From Narthecium ossifragum (lineage: Eukaryota; Streptophyta; Magnoliopsida; Dioscoreales; Nartheciaceae): DNA of 64,000 bases. This document shows, in pieces, positions 47,864 through 59,000 of the stretch. The notes beneath the pieces are model-generated. The model was not told the origin of the DNA. It ran no database searches and saw only the letters and a list, made by a program, of their open reading frames with translations. Every line of letters begins with the position of its first letter. Within the stretch, counting starts at the first letter, position 1. The position numbers and the translations under genes were made by a program. Where the stretch lies: assembly GCA_963920575.1 (NCBI GenBank), contig OY986967.1:4695869-4759868 (forward strand), given 5' to 3'.

Positions 47864-48317
47864 AGGTATGTATTAGCAAAAAATAGTAATTTTGATACAC
47901 TGTATGCGCCAATGAACAGAGATGTTGTGTCTGCCTTTGTTGCTATGCATTGGTGAAGATTTTCTTACTTGCTGCCGATTGTTATATCATATGGAACAAA
48001 AATATCTGTCAAAACAAAAATCAGTGGCCTAATTTCTTATTCGATTGGTGATTTAGAACATCTTTTGAAGCCGTGAGTATTGCAATATTATTTCCCATCT
48101 CTTCTTCCCTTATGTGGAGCATTTATTACGTATTTTTTTTTTCCGATGTCTACTATTAATTTAAGCAACTTCTCGCAATGTTTTCCAATATTGATGAGAA
48201 ATTCCCATTTTGCTGCTATAGGTACTTCGTACATGTTGCATAGTCATAAGATATAAGTTGTGCGCATAGTAGTGACCTTAGGCCCAAGCATCAAGATTTT
48301 TGTTGTATGGAGGAACA
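47864..48317. other. Spacer between the Ulp1-type pseudogene and the MULE
   Basis: AT-rich, no gene or repeat recognised. Probably the 3' flank of the Ulp1-type unit, into which the MULE inserted. Confidence 0.5.
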
Positions 48318-48326
48318 TAAATTCTA

Positions 48327-48419
48327 GGCTAAATTTCACATTTTGTACCTGTAAAATATAGTAATTACAAATTTGGTACCTTAAATTGTGATAATTACAA
48401 ATTTGGTACCTCAAGTATC
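48327..48419 (+). repeat. Left terminal inverted repeat of the MULE
   Basis: Pairs with 54802-54894. It contains two tandem copies of TAATTACAAATTTGGTACC, also seen in the right arm. Beyond 48419 similarity stops after a further CAAGTATCAATACCGTAACAATTTG repeat unit on this side only. Confidence 0.9.
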
Positions 48420-49740
48420 AATACCGTAACAATTTGGTATCTCAAGTATCAATACCGTAACAATTTGATCTGCAGCTCGAACGGCGTTAAAATGTTGACG
48501 GAAAACTAGTCACGTGACTTGCACGTGACCAGTGTTAGTTAACCTCAAACCGTCTCTTTCACCGGGGCAAGGGTTTTTACGAGGGCTTTCACCGCCTCCA
48601 CCGTCTCTTTCACCGGGGGACCACTACTGGGGGACCACCGTGGACCACCTGACCTTACCGCCGACGAGACTTAATTCACTCAGGTATGAAATCTACTACA
48701 GATTAAACCCTTGATGTCTCCGATTACCGGGGTTTAGGCGCCATGTTTAGGGTCCAGACAAAGTTGCCATTTTTGAAAGGGTAGCCCCTACGGGATCTTT
48801 TGGTTTTCTTGGTCATTGAACGTCTTTTTCTTCATCGTTTAAGGCATGATTGTCCATTTCTCAATTGATTAACCATAGCTGTGGTAGCCCCGATGGTTTG
48901 AAGTTTAGGGTTCACATTTTTAATTAGGGAAGCTTATGATTGGTGCAGTGGGATCCTAGGATGGTGTTTAATCCTGTGTTTTTTAATCCTAGACATTGGT
49001 TATGTACCGCTTAGTGGATTGTTTAATCCTGCAGTATTGAATTCTACAATTTTTTAATCGTAGACATTAGTTAATCCTATATTGTTTAATCCTAAACATT
49101 GTTTAATCCCACTATGTTGAATGTATTGCCCACATTGTTAAATTCCAATGTATTGTAATATGGTCACTATATTGTCCACTTTAGCTAAAATTTGGTTATT
49201 GTATTGTTTAGAATGAATGGAGACATATTCTCAATTGTACTCCATCATGGTGGATACTTCGTGCACATAGGGGGTAATGAGAAGGCATTCAATGATATTG
49301 ACCTAGATGTGTTTGGTTTTTTTTATTTCGAGACATTCTATGAGTAGTTGGGCTATGCAAAGCATGGTAAGCTTTGGTACCTGATTCCATGGGATGTTCT
49401 ATGCAAGGAGGCTTTGAGAGAGATAAAATCTGACAAAGAGGTCATTTCATTGATGGTACTGGGTTCAACTGGACAAAAAATCCATGTCTACTCTGAAGGT
49501 GATGTCATCAATCCATGAGGTAATAGAGTTGAAAATATTGTTAGAGATATTCCTAATGCACCTCCAACTGTGAGGATTGCCACACCTGCTAGCACTCAGT
49601 TCCATGTTCCTGATGCACCTCCAGCTGTTCTTGATGCACCTCCAAATATTGTTAGAGCTTTTACCCCAGATGACACAATTGCCAATGCTGCTGGATCTAG
49701 TCATCATGCACATCCAAATGTCTCAGTTACTGATCAAGAT

Positions 49741-50076
49741 GAAGGTCAAGTTCCATGGGAGGAGGCAAGGAGAAGAACCAGAGGCAAGGTAGCTGCTGTT
49801 GAAAGCCCAGAACATATTGTTAGGGGCAGGGAACCTGCTGCTGAAGGTGAAGCTCAAGAATTTGGTCTCAGTATGTGGTATGAATCTATGTATGGAGAAG
49901 ATGATAATGAAGGTCAAGTTCCATGGGAGGAGGCAAGGAGAAGAACCAAAGGCAAGTCAGCTGCTGTTGAAAGTCCAGAAAATATTGTTAGGGGCAGGGA
50001 ACCTATTGTTGAAGCTGAAGCTCAAGAATTTGGTTTTGGTGAATGTTATGAAGCTATGTATGGAGAAGATGGTAGC
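49741..50076 (+). repeat. 168-bp in-frame tandem duplication in the mudrA-like gene
   Basis: Copies start at 49741 and 49909. Each encodes about 56 residues beginning EGQVPWEEARRRT and ending MYGEDD/MYGEDG, with a few substitutions, so the frame is kept. Confidence 0.9.
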
Positions 50077-50219
50077 TCTGGCAGTATTTCCTATGCACCA
50101 TCAGAGGGTTCAAGTTGTGATGATGAAGATGATTACATTTATGAACATGAAACTGAGACTAGTATGCATGGAATGGAACATGTAGGAGTGAATGACATGG
50201 CTGAGGATGTTGGAAAGGC

Positions 50220-50636
50220 TAGGGGTGAGCAGAACCGAACCGAACCCGAAAAACCGAACCGAACCGAATTAGTTCGGTCCATTCGATTCGGTTCTTCGGT
50301 CCATTCGGTTCGGTTCGGTTCTAGCATCTACAAAAAATTCGGTTCTCGGTTCGGTTCGGTTCTTGAAAAAAAAATTCAGTTAGGTTCGGGTCAGAACCGA
50401 ATAACCCGACTACCCATTAATCCGTTAACCTAGACTACCCACTAACCCAAAAAATTCGGTTCGGTTCGGGTCAGAACCGAAATTTTCGGTTCGGTTCCAA
50501 TTATTTTGGAACCGAAAAATTCGGTTCGGTTCGGTTCGGTTTCAATGGTAATTCGGTTCAGTTCGGTTCTCTAAAATCTGGACCGAAAAAAATTCGATTC
50601 TTCGGTTCTGGACCGAGAACCGAATGCTCACCCCTA
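50220..50636. mobile_element. hAT-type MITE inserted in the mudrA-like gene
   Basis: 417 bp with terminal inverted repeats TAGGGGTGAGCA / TGCTCACCCCTA and a perfect 8-bp target duplication GGAAAGGC (50212-50219, 50637-50644), the hAT signature. The interior is almost entirely pentamer repeats of CGGTT and its complement (e.g. CGGTTCGGTTCGGTT), making it a giant imperfect palindrome. Element plus one duplication copy is 425 bp, and taking them out puts the upstream and downstream transposase frames in register. Confidence 0.92.
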
Positions 50637-52738
50637 GGAAAGGCTAGTGGGTATGTACCTGAGGACTACAGGTCTGATGACTTCAGTGTGAGAGGTTTTT
50701 CTGAGGAGGATGAAGATGGTGATAAGTATCCAATCTTCAGGGAAGAGTCTGATATGGAGGTTGAAAAGCCATTCAGTATTGATTTGAAGTTTGCCTCAGG
50801 GAATGTCTTGAAGGAGAGTATAAAAACTTATGCAGTGAAGAATGGATATGATATGAGAATAGTGAAGAACACAAAGAAGGCTATTACTGTCAAGTGTGAA
50901 GGGAGTAATAAAACCTGCCCTTGGAGGATGCACTCATCTTTGATGCAGAGGTCTGCCACCTTCCAGATAAAGACCATGGTTGACAACCACAGCTGTAGTA
51001 GGGTCCATAAGAATAGATATGCTACTGCATGTTGGCTGGCTAAGAATTACAAGGATGATGTGAGGATAAACCTTGAAATGGGTTCAGGCACTTTGAGGGA
51101 GAGAGTGAATAGGGATCTGGCAGTGCAGATTTCTAGGATGACTGCTTGGAGGGCTAAAGACAAGGCTTTGTGTATGGTACAGGGAAATTGGGCAGAGCAG
51201 TACACCCAGTTGAGAGACTATACCATGGAAATACTACGAAGCAATCCTGGAAGCACATGTAAAGTTGCAACAAACCTGGGAGCTGATGGAGGGTGTTATT
51301 TCCACAGATTCTATATGTGTCTAAGTGCATGCAAGTCAGGTTTCATGACAGGATGTAGACCTGTGATAGGTCTTGATGGCTGTCATTTAAAGACACCATA
51401 TGGGGGGCAGATGTTGGTGGCAGTTGGGAGAGATGTAGATAATGGGATGTACCCAATTGCATACGCTGCTGTTGAGATTGAGAACAGAGAAGCATGGATC
51501 TGATTCCTAGAACTACTTGCTAATGACATTGGCTATGTATATGGCTAGCATTGGACAATAATAACTGATCAACTGAAGGTATGTGTTGTAGCAGTTTTGA
51601 CTTACTTCATTGTGCACACAATAGTTGTAGCATATATACTAGTGTTATATTCTTATGTAGGGACTAATCCCAGCTATTGAGGCTACCATGCCTGGGGTGG
51701 AGCATAAATTTTGTGCCAGACACATTTTCCAGAACTTCAGAAAGAGGCATAGATAAGTTAAATTGGGGAAGCTTCTTTGGAGGGCTTCATATGCAACCAC
51801 TGAGGAGGCTTTTGAGAGGGTAATGCATGTTGTGAGAGCAGATGATGAAGATGCATTCATTTATCTTAGCAACATGGAGCCTAAGTATTGGTCCAGGCAT
51901 GCCTTCAGAACTTTTCCCAAGTGTGACATTGTGACAAACAATCACACTGAGGCATTCAATAAATTCATATCGACTGCTAGGGAGAAACCAATCATAGCCA
52001 TGTTTGAGGAGATAAGGAAGCTCCTAATTGACATAATGAGGGAGAGAAGGGAGCTGGCCAAAAATCTTGTAGGCCAAGTTGGTCAAAATGTGAAGAAGAA
52101 AAAGCTGGATATGTTGTCAAGACTGACAAGGGACTACATAGTATCATGGGTTGGAGATATGGAGTATGAGGTCAGATCCCCATATGACCAGTTTGCTGTG
52201 AACCTGGCAACACACCAATGCAGTTGCAGACTATGGGTGATCAGTGGCCTCCCTTGCCAACATGCAATTGGATGCATCAACAAGGAAAGCCATAACGTTG
52301 AGGACTATGTGAATGCCTGGTATAAGAAAGAGAGGTTCCAGCAGTGTTATTTATCTTTCATTCATCCAGTCAATGGTCAACTACTATGGCCCAAGGTAGC
52401 TGGAGAGCCCATACTGCCACCTCCATATAAGAGGCAGCCTGGGAGGCCAAAGAAGCTCAGGATAAGGTCACCTGAAGAGGAAAGACACCCATCCAAGCTG
52501 AGGAGAAGGAACACCTCAGTGAGGTGCACAAGGTGCTGGGAATGGGGTCACAACAAGAGATCCTGCAAGAAGCCTCCACAACCAAAGCCAGCTGATGGTG
52601 CAGGTCCTAACAGTGTAGCTATGGAGAGCAACACCACAGTTGGAGGCTCTGGAACAACAGAGGATGGTCCAAGCATGGGTGATGGCAGAAGTGGCAGAGG
52701 GGGTAGAAGAGAGAGGAGGAAGCCAAAGTCAGCAGAGG

Positions 52739-53250
52739 CTCAGCCAGTTAGAGGAGGAAGAACCAATTGGATTGCCCCAAGAGTGACTCGTGCCAATACT
52801 CATAGTGTAAGCTCCCAAGAAGTTTATATTGCATGCCTTGTTACATGTGTAATTTGGATGTGTTTGTAATTTGAAAACTAATGCGTAGTGCATGTTATGA
52901 TATGTAGGTCATGTCAGAGGCTCAGCCAAGGCAGCTCTTCGGCTCCCAATCAAGTCAAGTAGGAGGCAGTCAACTGTGAGGCTTACAGCCTAGGCCATCA
53001 AAGGCTCAGCCAGTTAGAGGAGGAAGAACCAATTGGATTCCACCAAGAGTGACTCGTGCCAATACTCGCAGTGTAAGCTCCTAAGCAGTTTATATTGCGT
53101 GCCTTTTTACATGTGTAATTTGGATGTGTTTGTAATTTGGAAACTAATGCTAATTGCATGTTGTAATATGTAGGTCATGTCAGAGGCTCAGCCGAGCCAG
53201 CTCTTTGGCTCCCAATCAAGTCAAGGAGGAGGCAGCCAACTGTCAGGCTC
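52739..53250 (+). repeat. About 265-bp tandem duplication at the end of the mudrA-like gene
   Basis: Segment with CTCAGCCAGTTAGAGGAGG, the exon end ACTCGTGCCAATACTC, the intron (GTAAGCTCC...TATGTAG) and the next exon start GTCATGTCAGAGGCTCAGCC occurs twice with a period of 265-267 bp. The first copy's exon hits TGA at about 52976; the second reads through to 53365. Confidence 0.85.
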
Positions 53251-53528
53251 AGTTCCACCTCATGTTGTGTCAAACTTGCCTGACAAAGTTTTATGGATGA
53301 TGGGGAGGCCAAGCTACCAGCAAGGACAGCAGGGGAACAACAGTGGTGTGGGTGGGCAAAGATGAATGTGTTTGTAATTGAACAATGTCTGTGACTGGAT
53401 GGATGTCTTGAATGTGTTTGGATGTCTTGAATGGATGGATGAATGTGTTTGTATCATGAATGTCAAGAATACACCTCTGTTGTTGACAGTCTGTTTGTTC
53501 TGAATGAAAGTATTCATTTGCTGAATGA

Positions 53529-53740
53529 ATGTATTCAAAACAGCAATTACAGCAAAACAGCAATTACATTAGTTGTAGTCTGTTTGTTCTGAATAGTATG
53601 CTCAAGTCTTCACAACAGCAATACCAATTGCATTCAAAACAGCAATTACATTCCAGCAATACAATAGTGTGCTCAAGTCTTTACAACAACAATACCAATT
53701 GCATTCAAAACATTGCAAGCATTCGAAACATGGATTAATT
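53529..53740. repeat. 71-bp tandem repeat and CAG/CAA-rich tract at the convergent gene ends in the MULE
   Basis: CTCAAGTCTT(C/T)ACAACA...CAATACCAATTGCATTCAAAACA occurs at 53601 and 53672. It lies between the 3' ends of the two MULE genes. Confidence 0.7.
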
Positions 53741-53789
53741 ACATACCACCCCATTTGAGAAACCAACAGAAAACAACAATTGCAATTGC

Positions 53790-54389
53790 TCATGACATCA
53801 ATAATGTGAGCAGATATGTGTTGGATTTGTCCTTTAATTGTTGCTTTTGCAGCTCTAGCATAGCTGTCATCTCATCTTTCTCAACAATTGCTTTCTTCAA
53901 TGTTTGGATCTCAGCTTGCATCTCATTAATGGATTGCTGCATCTTAGTTTGCACATCGGTATAGGATTTCTGCATCTCAGATTGCATCTCAACAATTGAT
54001 TTCTGTTCTCTTGCTTGGAAGACCTCTATTTCCCTCTCCATCCGAGATGTGTTTTGCAATAGGCCATTGATCACAGTCTTGGCACGTTCACAGATGTCTT
54101 GATCATACCATTCCCAGAAGTTGCAGCCACCATATTCCTGTAAGGTTTGAAAACAGAGAAGAGGATGAATCCATAGAACATTAACATTTTATTCACTAGT
54201 ATCCATGAATCTTACCTGGCGGGTTGCGCAACGGAGGAACCTTCTACCTGGGTTCGTCGATGTCTAGGAAGTCAATAGCCTCAGCCTCTTACCACAATAG
54301 CAGTAGGAGCCCCCCTGTCTCTTCATCGTGGATAAGCTAGATGCAGCACTGATATGTGGGCTCATGCTCGATATTGAGTTCTTGGACAT
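53790..54389 (-). pseudogene. GRF-type zinc finger plus coiled-coil gene of the MULE
   Basis: Two exons: 54216-54389 and 53790-54137, with a GT-AG intron. Exon 1 starts MSKNSISSMSPHIS and contains the first half of a GRF finger (SYCYCGKRL, then NPGRRFLRCA) but with TAG at 54264-54266. Exon 2 completes it (EYGGCNFWEWYDQDIC) and continues as a heptad-rich coiled coil (REIEVFQAREQKSIVEMQ and on) to TAA. Such small GRF proteins accompany plant MULEs, often antisense to the transposase, as mudrB does in maize Mutator. Whether it is functionally equivalent to mudrB is unknown. Confidence 0.75.
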
Positions 54390-54801
54390 AATGTCGTCGC
54401 CAGAAAGCTACAAGGTACAGCTTCGAAGGACTGAATCAAGTAGCAACAAAGAACTGAATGTTGGACCTGTCCAGTTGAAGCTTGAAGCTTGAAGATGATG
54501 AAATCGGTAACAATAGACACCAATTTGGGTACTAAACCATACCTTGGTACTCGGCTTCTCGCCGGCCGGTGATAAATCCGGGGGAGATCGGTGTATTTTA
54601 GTCCGGTCGGTCCGGTCGTTCCATTCGCATGAAACCCTAGCCCCCTTCTTTGTTGTTAGTTGAGGAGGAGGAGGGAAAACCCAGTAAAACGCCTTTGTGA
54701 CGCGTGAACCGACCAATACCGCTCACGTGATATCACGTGAGTGGAATACCGTTAACTGCTGAGAACGGCAGCTGACGGTAGGTACTCATGTGGTACATTA
54801 C

Positions 54802-54894
54802 GATACTTGAGGTACCAAATTTATAATTATCACAAGTTAAGTTACCAAATTTGTAATTACCATATTTTACAGGTACCAAATATGAAATTTAGCC
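54802..54894 (-). repeat. Right terminal inverted repeat of the MULE
   Basis: Inverted copy of 48327-48419, about 90% identical by eye, ending TGAAATTTAGCC at the target duplication. Confidence 0.9.
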
Positions 54895-55354
54895 TAAATT
54901 CTATTTTGTGATTTTTCTTCATGCCATAGTTAGTTGTGTTAGTTGTGTATGCATACGCTGTAGCGCAAGTCAAGAAAGCCATGGAGGTAGGTACTTTTTG
55001 GTACTTTATTGCTCTACAGGATTGATTTGATGTTTTCCTACTTAAGTAAACATGAGTTTCATTTTCAAAATAGTGGAAAAACTTTTGCATGCTACGAGAT
55101 ACTTGGGAGGAGAAAATTTTGTATTTTGGGGTGGCCGAGAGGGATACCAGACTCTTTTGAACACAGATATGCAAAGGGAACAGCATGCCCCATGGAGATC
55201 ATGTACAGGGTCGAGGAGTCATTTTGTACTTTGCCTCTTGTCTTATGTATGATATAGTATGTATATGTTTGAAATGGGAAAATTTTGTATATTACAATCT
55301 CGTGACCAAATTATGTAATTTGATGTCTACAATCCTATATACATGAAACATGCG

Positions 55355-55384
55355 AATGAAATGAATGAATGAATGAATGAATGA
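55355..55384. repeat. (AATG)n microsatellite
   Basis: Seven to eight uninterrupted GAAT/AATG units. Confidence 0.9.
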
Positions 55385-56380
55385 TGTGGCCGAAAGTGTT
55401 CCCCAGATATTTATAAATGTTGTAAATTATGTATTATTAGTGATTGGTAGGTTGTAAATGTGAAATCACGTGCCCGTGTTCAAGGTTCATGCCGAAATTT
55501 TGAGTGATTTTTGGCATAATTTCGATTTAAATTGGGGCGGGGGTGTGACAGACCAGTTCCTTACAGATTAAAGGAAATCATTTTTTAATCCACATCAAAA
55601 ATATAAATTGCTATGTTATTAAAAAGATTTTGACTGCATACAAGATTAAAGGAAAGCATTTTTTAATTTCATTTTTCAAATTAAGATGAATTGATATCAT
55701 AATCGATATGGAATCTTATTAAAAAAACCATGAAGTGGTAATGTATTTTATGTGGATTAAGAAAACCTTTGTTCTTAAAGTGGGGTTCAGATATCCCCGT
55801 ACAATTATTTCCTTGGAATTCCCACTGCAATACCCAATTTCCCGCCCTTCATTATAATCCAACCGTGCTGATGAAGCTGAGATGGGGTATGTTAGTATGC
55901 CACGTTAGTATGTCATACATTCGTATGCATCGGATAGCCTTGCCATCCATCAGAAGCCATGTCAATGACAACATGGAGAGAAATATTGTCAGTGGTCCCC
56001 ATATGCAAAAAAAAACCAATGGGGCTCCTTACGTGCCACAAGTTAGTACCAGGGGTGCATTAGAAGGCAAATACTAACTTTGGATCAAATAGGCCATTTA
56101 CACAAAAACCCGTTGGCAAAAAAAAATGTTAGCAGAGTCCACTGTCCCAAACTCTATATAAGGCTTTGTATAGAGTTAAGAGCATGGGTCCATTTTGGGA
56201 AAAAAAATTTCACAATATAAGTGTGCTTCATAGTCTTGCGCCTACAGCTATCTCATTTCTGCTTCATAGTCTTGCGCCCATAGCTATCTCACCTCTTTCA
56301 AAACTAGCAGAGATGTTGGGAGAGTCCACTGTCCCAAACTGCCATTAGGATAGATCCACTCGAACGCCCATAATGTCAGA

Positions 56381-56645
56381 GGTTTAAGTTGGAGTAAGTG
56401 GAGGTGGGGGGAGAGGAGGCCCTAGGGGTGACGACCTCGCCGATCCTGCACCGAGAAGGTGCCATTTTCCAGCGACGGAGAAGATCCATCGACGCCTTGA
56501 GCTGGGCGAAAGGCTAGATCCAGTCGATCGGCCATTATTTCAGAGGTGGCGGTGGAGGAAGCGGAGGTGGGAGGGAGAGGAGGCCTTGGGGGTGAGGACC
56601 TCGCCGATCCTGCATCGAGAAGGTGGTCGTTTTCCAGCGACGGAG
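56381..56645. repeat. Two-copy GA-rich tandem duplication, about 180-bp period
   Basis: Copies share AGAGGAGGCC, GACCTCGCCGATCCTGCA and GAGAAGGTG...TTTTCCAGCGACGGAGAAG (about 56410-56490 and 56575-56650). Confidence 0.75.
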
Positions 56646-57789
56646 AAGAAGCAACTTGCTCGAGGACGTAATGCGCCGCTGGTCTTGATTGACATGAAGA
56701 TGTTCCCACGAAGGCTAGGGTTCTCTATGATGAAAATAAAACCAATAGAGGTGATGATGAGGGAGGTAATGAGTGAGACGAGCCGACTTGAATTGATGGG
56801 TTGGCGAATTTTTCGACCGAGCAACTCGGCGTCAGAAAACTCTCAACATCCGTGGTATGTTCTTGTTGGTTTTCACTTTGAAATCATGACTTTAAATCGC
56901 ATAACTGTGTTTAAAGATGGTAGCATTTGGATGGGTTTTGCAGCTGAGATGAGTGATATAGGTCGGCAAGGAGAAGCTCGGCTCAGATCGGTCGTCATGC
57001 AAGTTAACGGTCTTCTTCAGCATGGTGAGTCGAAAAACAACCTTTGATTATTAAATTGCCTACCAGTCTTTATAAATAGCGTTGCTGAAATAAAACGTAT
57101 ATCTAATTTATTCTTTGACCTGAGCATACATATATTCTCACACATATCCATGTCTAACAGTGAAGAAAGTCACGACACATTATGGTTGCTGATGCAGAAG
57201 CTCGTTTGGACATTGCCATTACATTGGCGCTCTGATGTTAAATTTCATCGCAATGAAGGATGGATCCGTCGGTGGTTCAAATGACTTCAGTGATAATAAA
57301 GCTACGAGATACGTGCTCCATATGTTGTCAATGAATTGATAATAAAAAGGGGTTTTCACAACTAATTTGCTTACTAAACAATTGATGTCCATATTATAAA
57401 AGGAATCAATAGCAATATTCAGTATCATGAACCCATAAAGCCAAACAAGTAATTGACAGCTAGAATCTTAATATAGGGTCGGGATGAAGGTGCATCGATG
57501 TCCATATTATACCTCATAAACACAATATCTTTGACAGCGGCTTCTTCTTTGCTTGTTTTGTACCATGTCACCAGTCGTCTCATTCTTAGCTCCTTCATAA
57601 TTTCCTTAACATTATGCCCGACATATGAGGGACCTAATGAATGAGATGACTAGTGATACATAGGCACATTTGAAAACAGCCTCTGAAAAACATAGCTTGT
57701 AGCTCAACTGAGGCAAGGGATTTAATGTGTTAGAACTCTTTATATAAGCATCGGATGGATCTAGCCTCTTGTATCATGTGTGACCAGTC

Positions 57790-58020
57790 AAGCCGCGTGC
57801 TACTCGTCATTTTTTTAATCACCAGTGAAGTGAAGTCATGGGATGAGATTTTAACCAGTAAAGCGGAGTGCCACTCGTCATTCTTTTAATCACCAGTAAA
57901 GTGAAGTCATGGGAAGGGATTAAAGTGAAGTCACGGGATGGGATTTTAACAAGTAAAGCGGAGTGCCACTCTGTCATTTTTTTAATCACCAGTAAAGTGT
58001 GTCACAGGATGGGATTTTAG
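57790..58020. repeat. Degenerate tandem repeat, about 80-95 bp units
   Basis: Three units built of CAGTAAAGCGGAGTGCCACT, GTCATT(C/T)TTTTAATCACCAG and GAAGTCA(T/C)GGGATGGGATTTTA. Confidence 0.8.
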
Positions 58021-58518
58021 AAAACAAACAAAAGGAGAACAATCAAGTGTTACGTCTGTTAAGGGCGGGAGGTAATGATGGGAGTGGATGGGGCAGTAGT
58101 GATCACCAAGAATGAAATAATGACATGCATGTATGCATGCTTCACCCTATTTAAGCAGCAGAAGTCCAAACAAGTCAATTGAATTGGAGCATCTTGTGCT
58201 AAAACTACTATATGAGAGAATTGAATATCTCAAAAATTAAATTACCATTAATTGAGTTAAGACCACATTGACATTATTCAGAAACGTAAATATGAAACCA
58301 TAACATTTACAATAACTATTGTAAAAGGAAGAATGAATTAATTTCTTCTCAGATGCCATAAGAATTAAATAATGCCAATATTATGGTATTCAAAGTTGCG
58401 TATATAGATTAAAGATCATGAAGAGCATTTCACCTCTCAGAGAGCATGATGAGTATCTGCAGGGAAGCCTTATATATATACACACATACACCATATCCAA
58501 GTTTTTTCTCGCAATCAT

Positions 58519-59000
58519 GCATCTGAAATAGTTGTAGAGCACAAACCCGCGTCACAAGCACGGATCTCAGAAATTTGTTGTGACTACTCACATGCACGGA
58601 TCTCAGAAATCACATGTATATACAGTAGTTGAACGGTTCTCCACTAACTATTGCATCTGAAATAGTTGCAGTAGCGATAAATCGCATCACAGCCACGGAT
58701 CTCAGAAATGTGTTATGACCACTCACAGACACGGATCTCAGAAATCACATGTATACACAGTAGTTGTCCGGTTCTCCACTAACTGCTGCATCTGAAATAG
58801 TTGCAGCAACACAAACCCGCATCATAGGCACGGATGTCAGAAATCTGTTGTGACCACTCACAGGCACGGATCTCAGAAATCACATATATACACAGTAGCT
58901 ATCCGGTTCTCCACTAACTGCTGCATCTGAAATAGTTGCGGCAACATAGACTCGCATCACATGCATGGATGTCAGAAGTCACATGGCTTGTACAGTAACT
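58519..59000. repeat. 135-bp minisatellite, 3.6 copies
   Basis: Copies begin GCATCTGAAATAGTTG at 58519, 58653, 58788 and 58923. Each contains CACGGAT(C/G)TCAGAAAT twice and GGTTCTCCACTAACT. Period 134-135 bp; the last copy is shorter. Confidence 0.9.

Larger units (their letters stand above)
49213..53365 (+). pseudogene. mudrA-like MULE transposase gene, broken
   Basis: Starts MNGDIFSIVLHHGGYF, the PB1-like N-terminal domain usual in plant MULE transposases, with TAG 49345-49347 and TGA 49516-49518. The frame then runs through an internal duplication (49741-50076) to the MITE at 50220. After the MITE: the transposase N-terminal zinc region, MULE DDE core (GCRPVIGLDGCHLKTPYGG; TDQLKG after TAG about 51547; NNHTEAFN), intron 51579-51660, TAA 51754-51756, SWIM zinc finger (CSCRLWVISGLPCQHAI) and a CCHC knuckle (CTRCWEWGHNKRSC). 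TGA 51501-51503 also breaks the core. The C-terminal Gly/Gln-rich tail is spread over a duplicated exon-intron unit, ending at 53365. At least five nonsense codons plus the MITE: no active transposase. Confidence 0.9.
48327..54894. mobile_element. Mutator-like element (MULE) with two genes
   Basis: 6568 bp. Terminal inverted repeats of about 93 bp start GGCTAAATTTCA and match with few differences. It is flanked by a perfect 9-bp target duplication TAAATTCTA (48318-48326 and 54895-54903), the hallmark of Mutator. It carries a mudrA-like transposase gene on + and a GRF zinc-finger/coiled-coil gene on -. A younger 417-bp hAT-type MITE (50220-50636) lies inside. Nonsense codons in both genes show it is inactive by itself, but the ends look usable. 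Confidence 0.93.

Noticed and set aside
55009..55257. 82-codon frame right of the MULE
   Set aside because: An overlapping frame of similar length exists in another phase, and no homology was recognised.
56586..57047. 153-codon frame in the right spacer
   Set aside because: Begins within a GA-rich duplication, matches no family I know, and has no clear promoter or conserved features.
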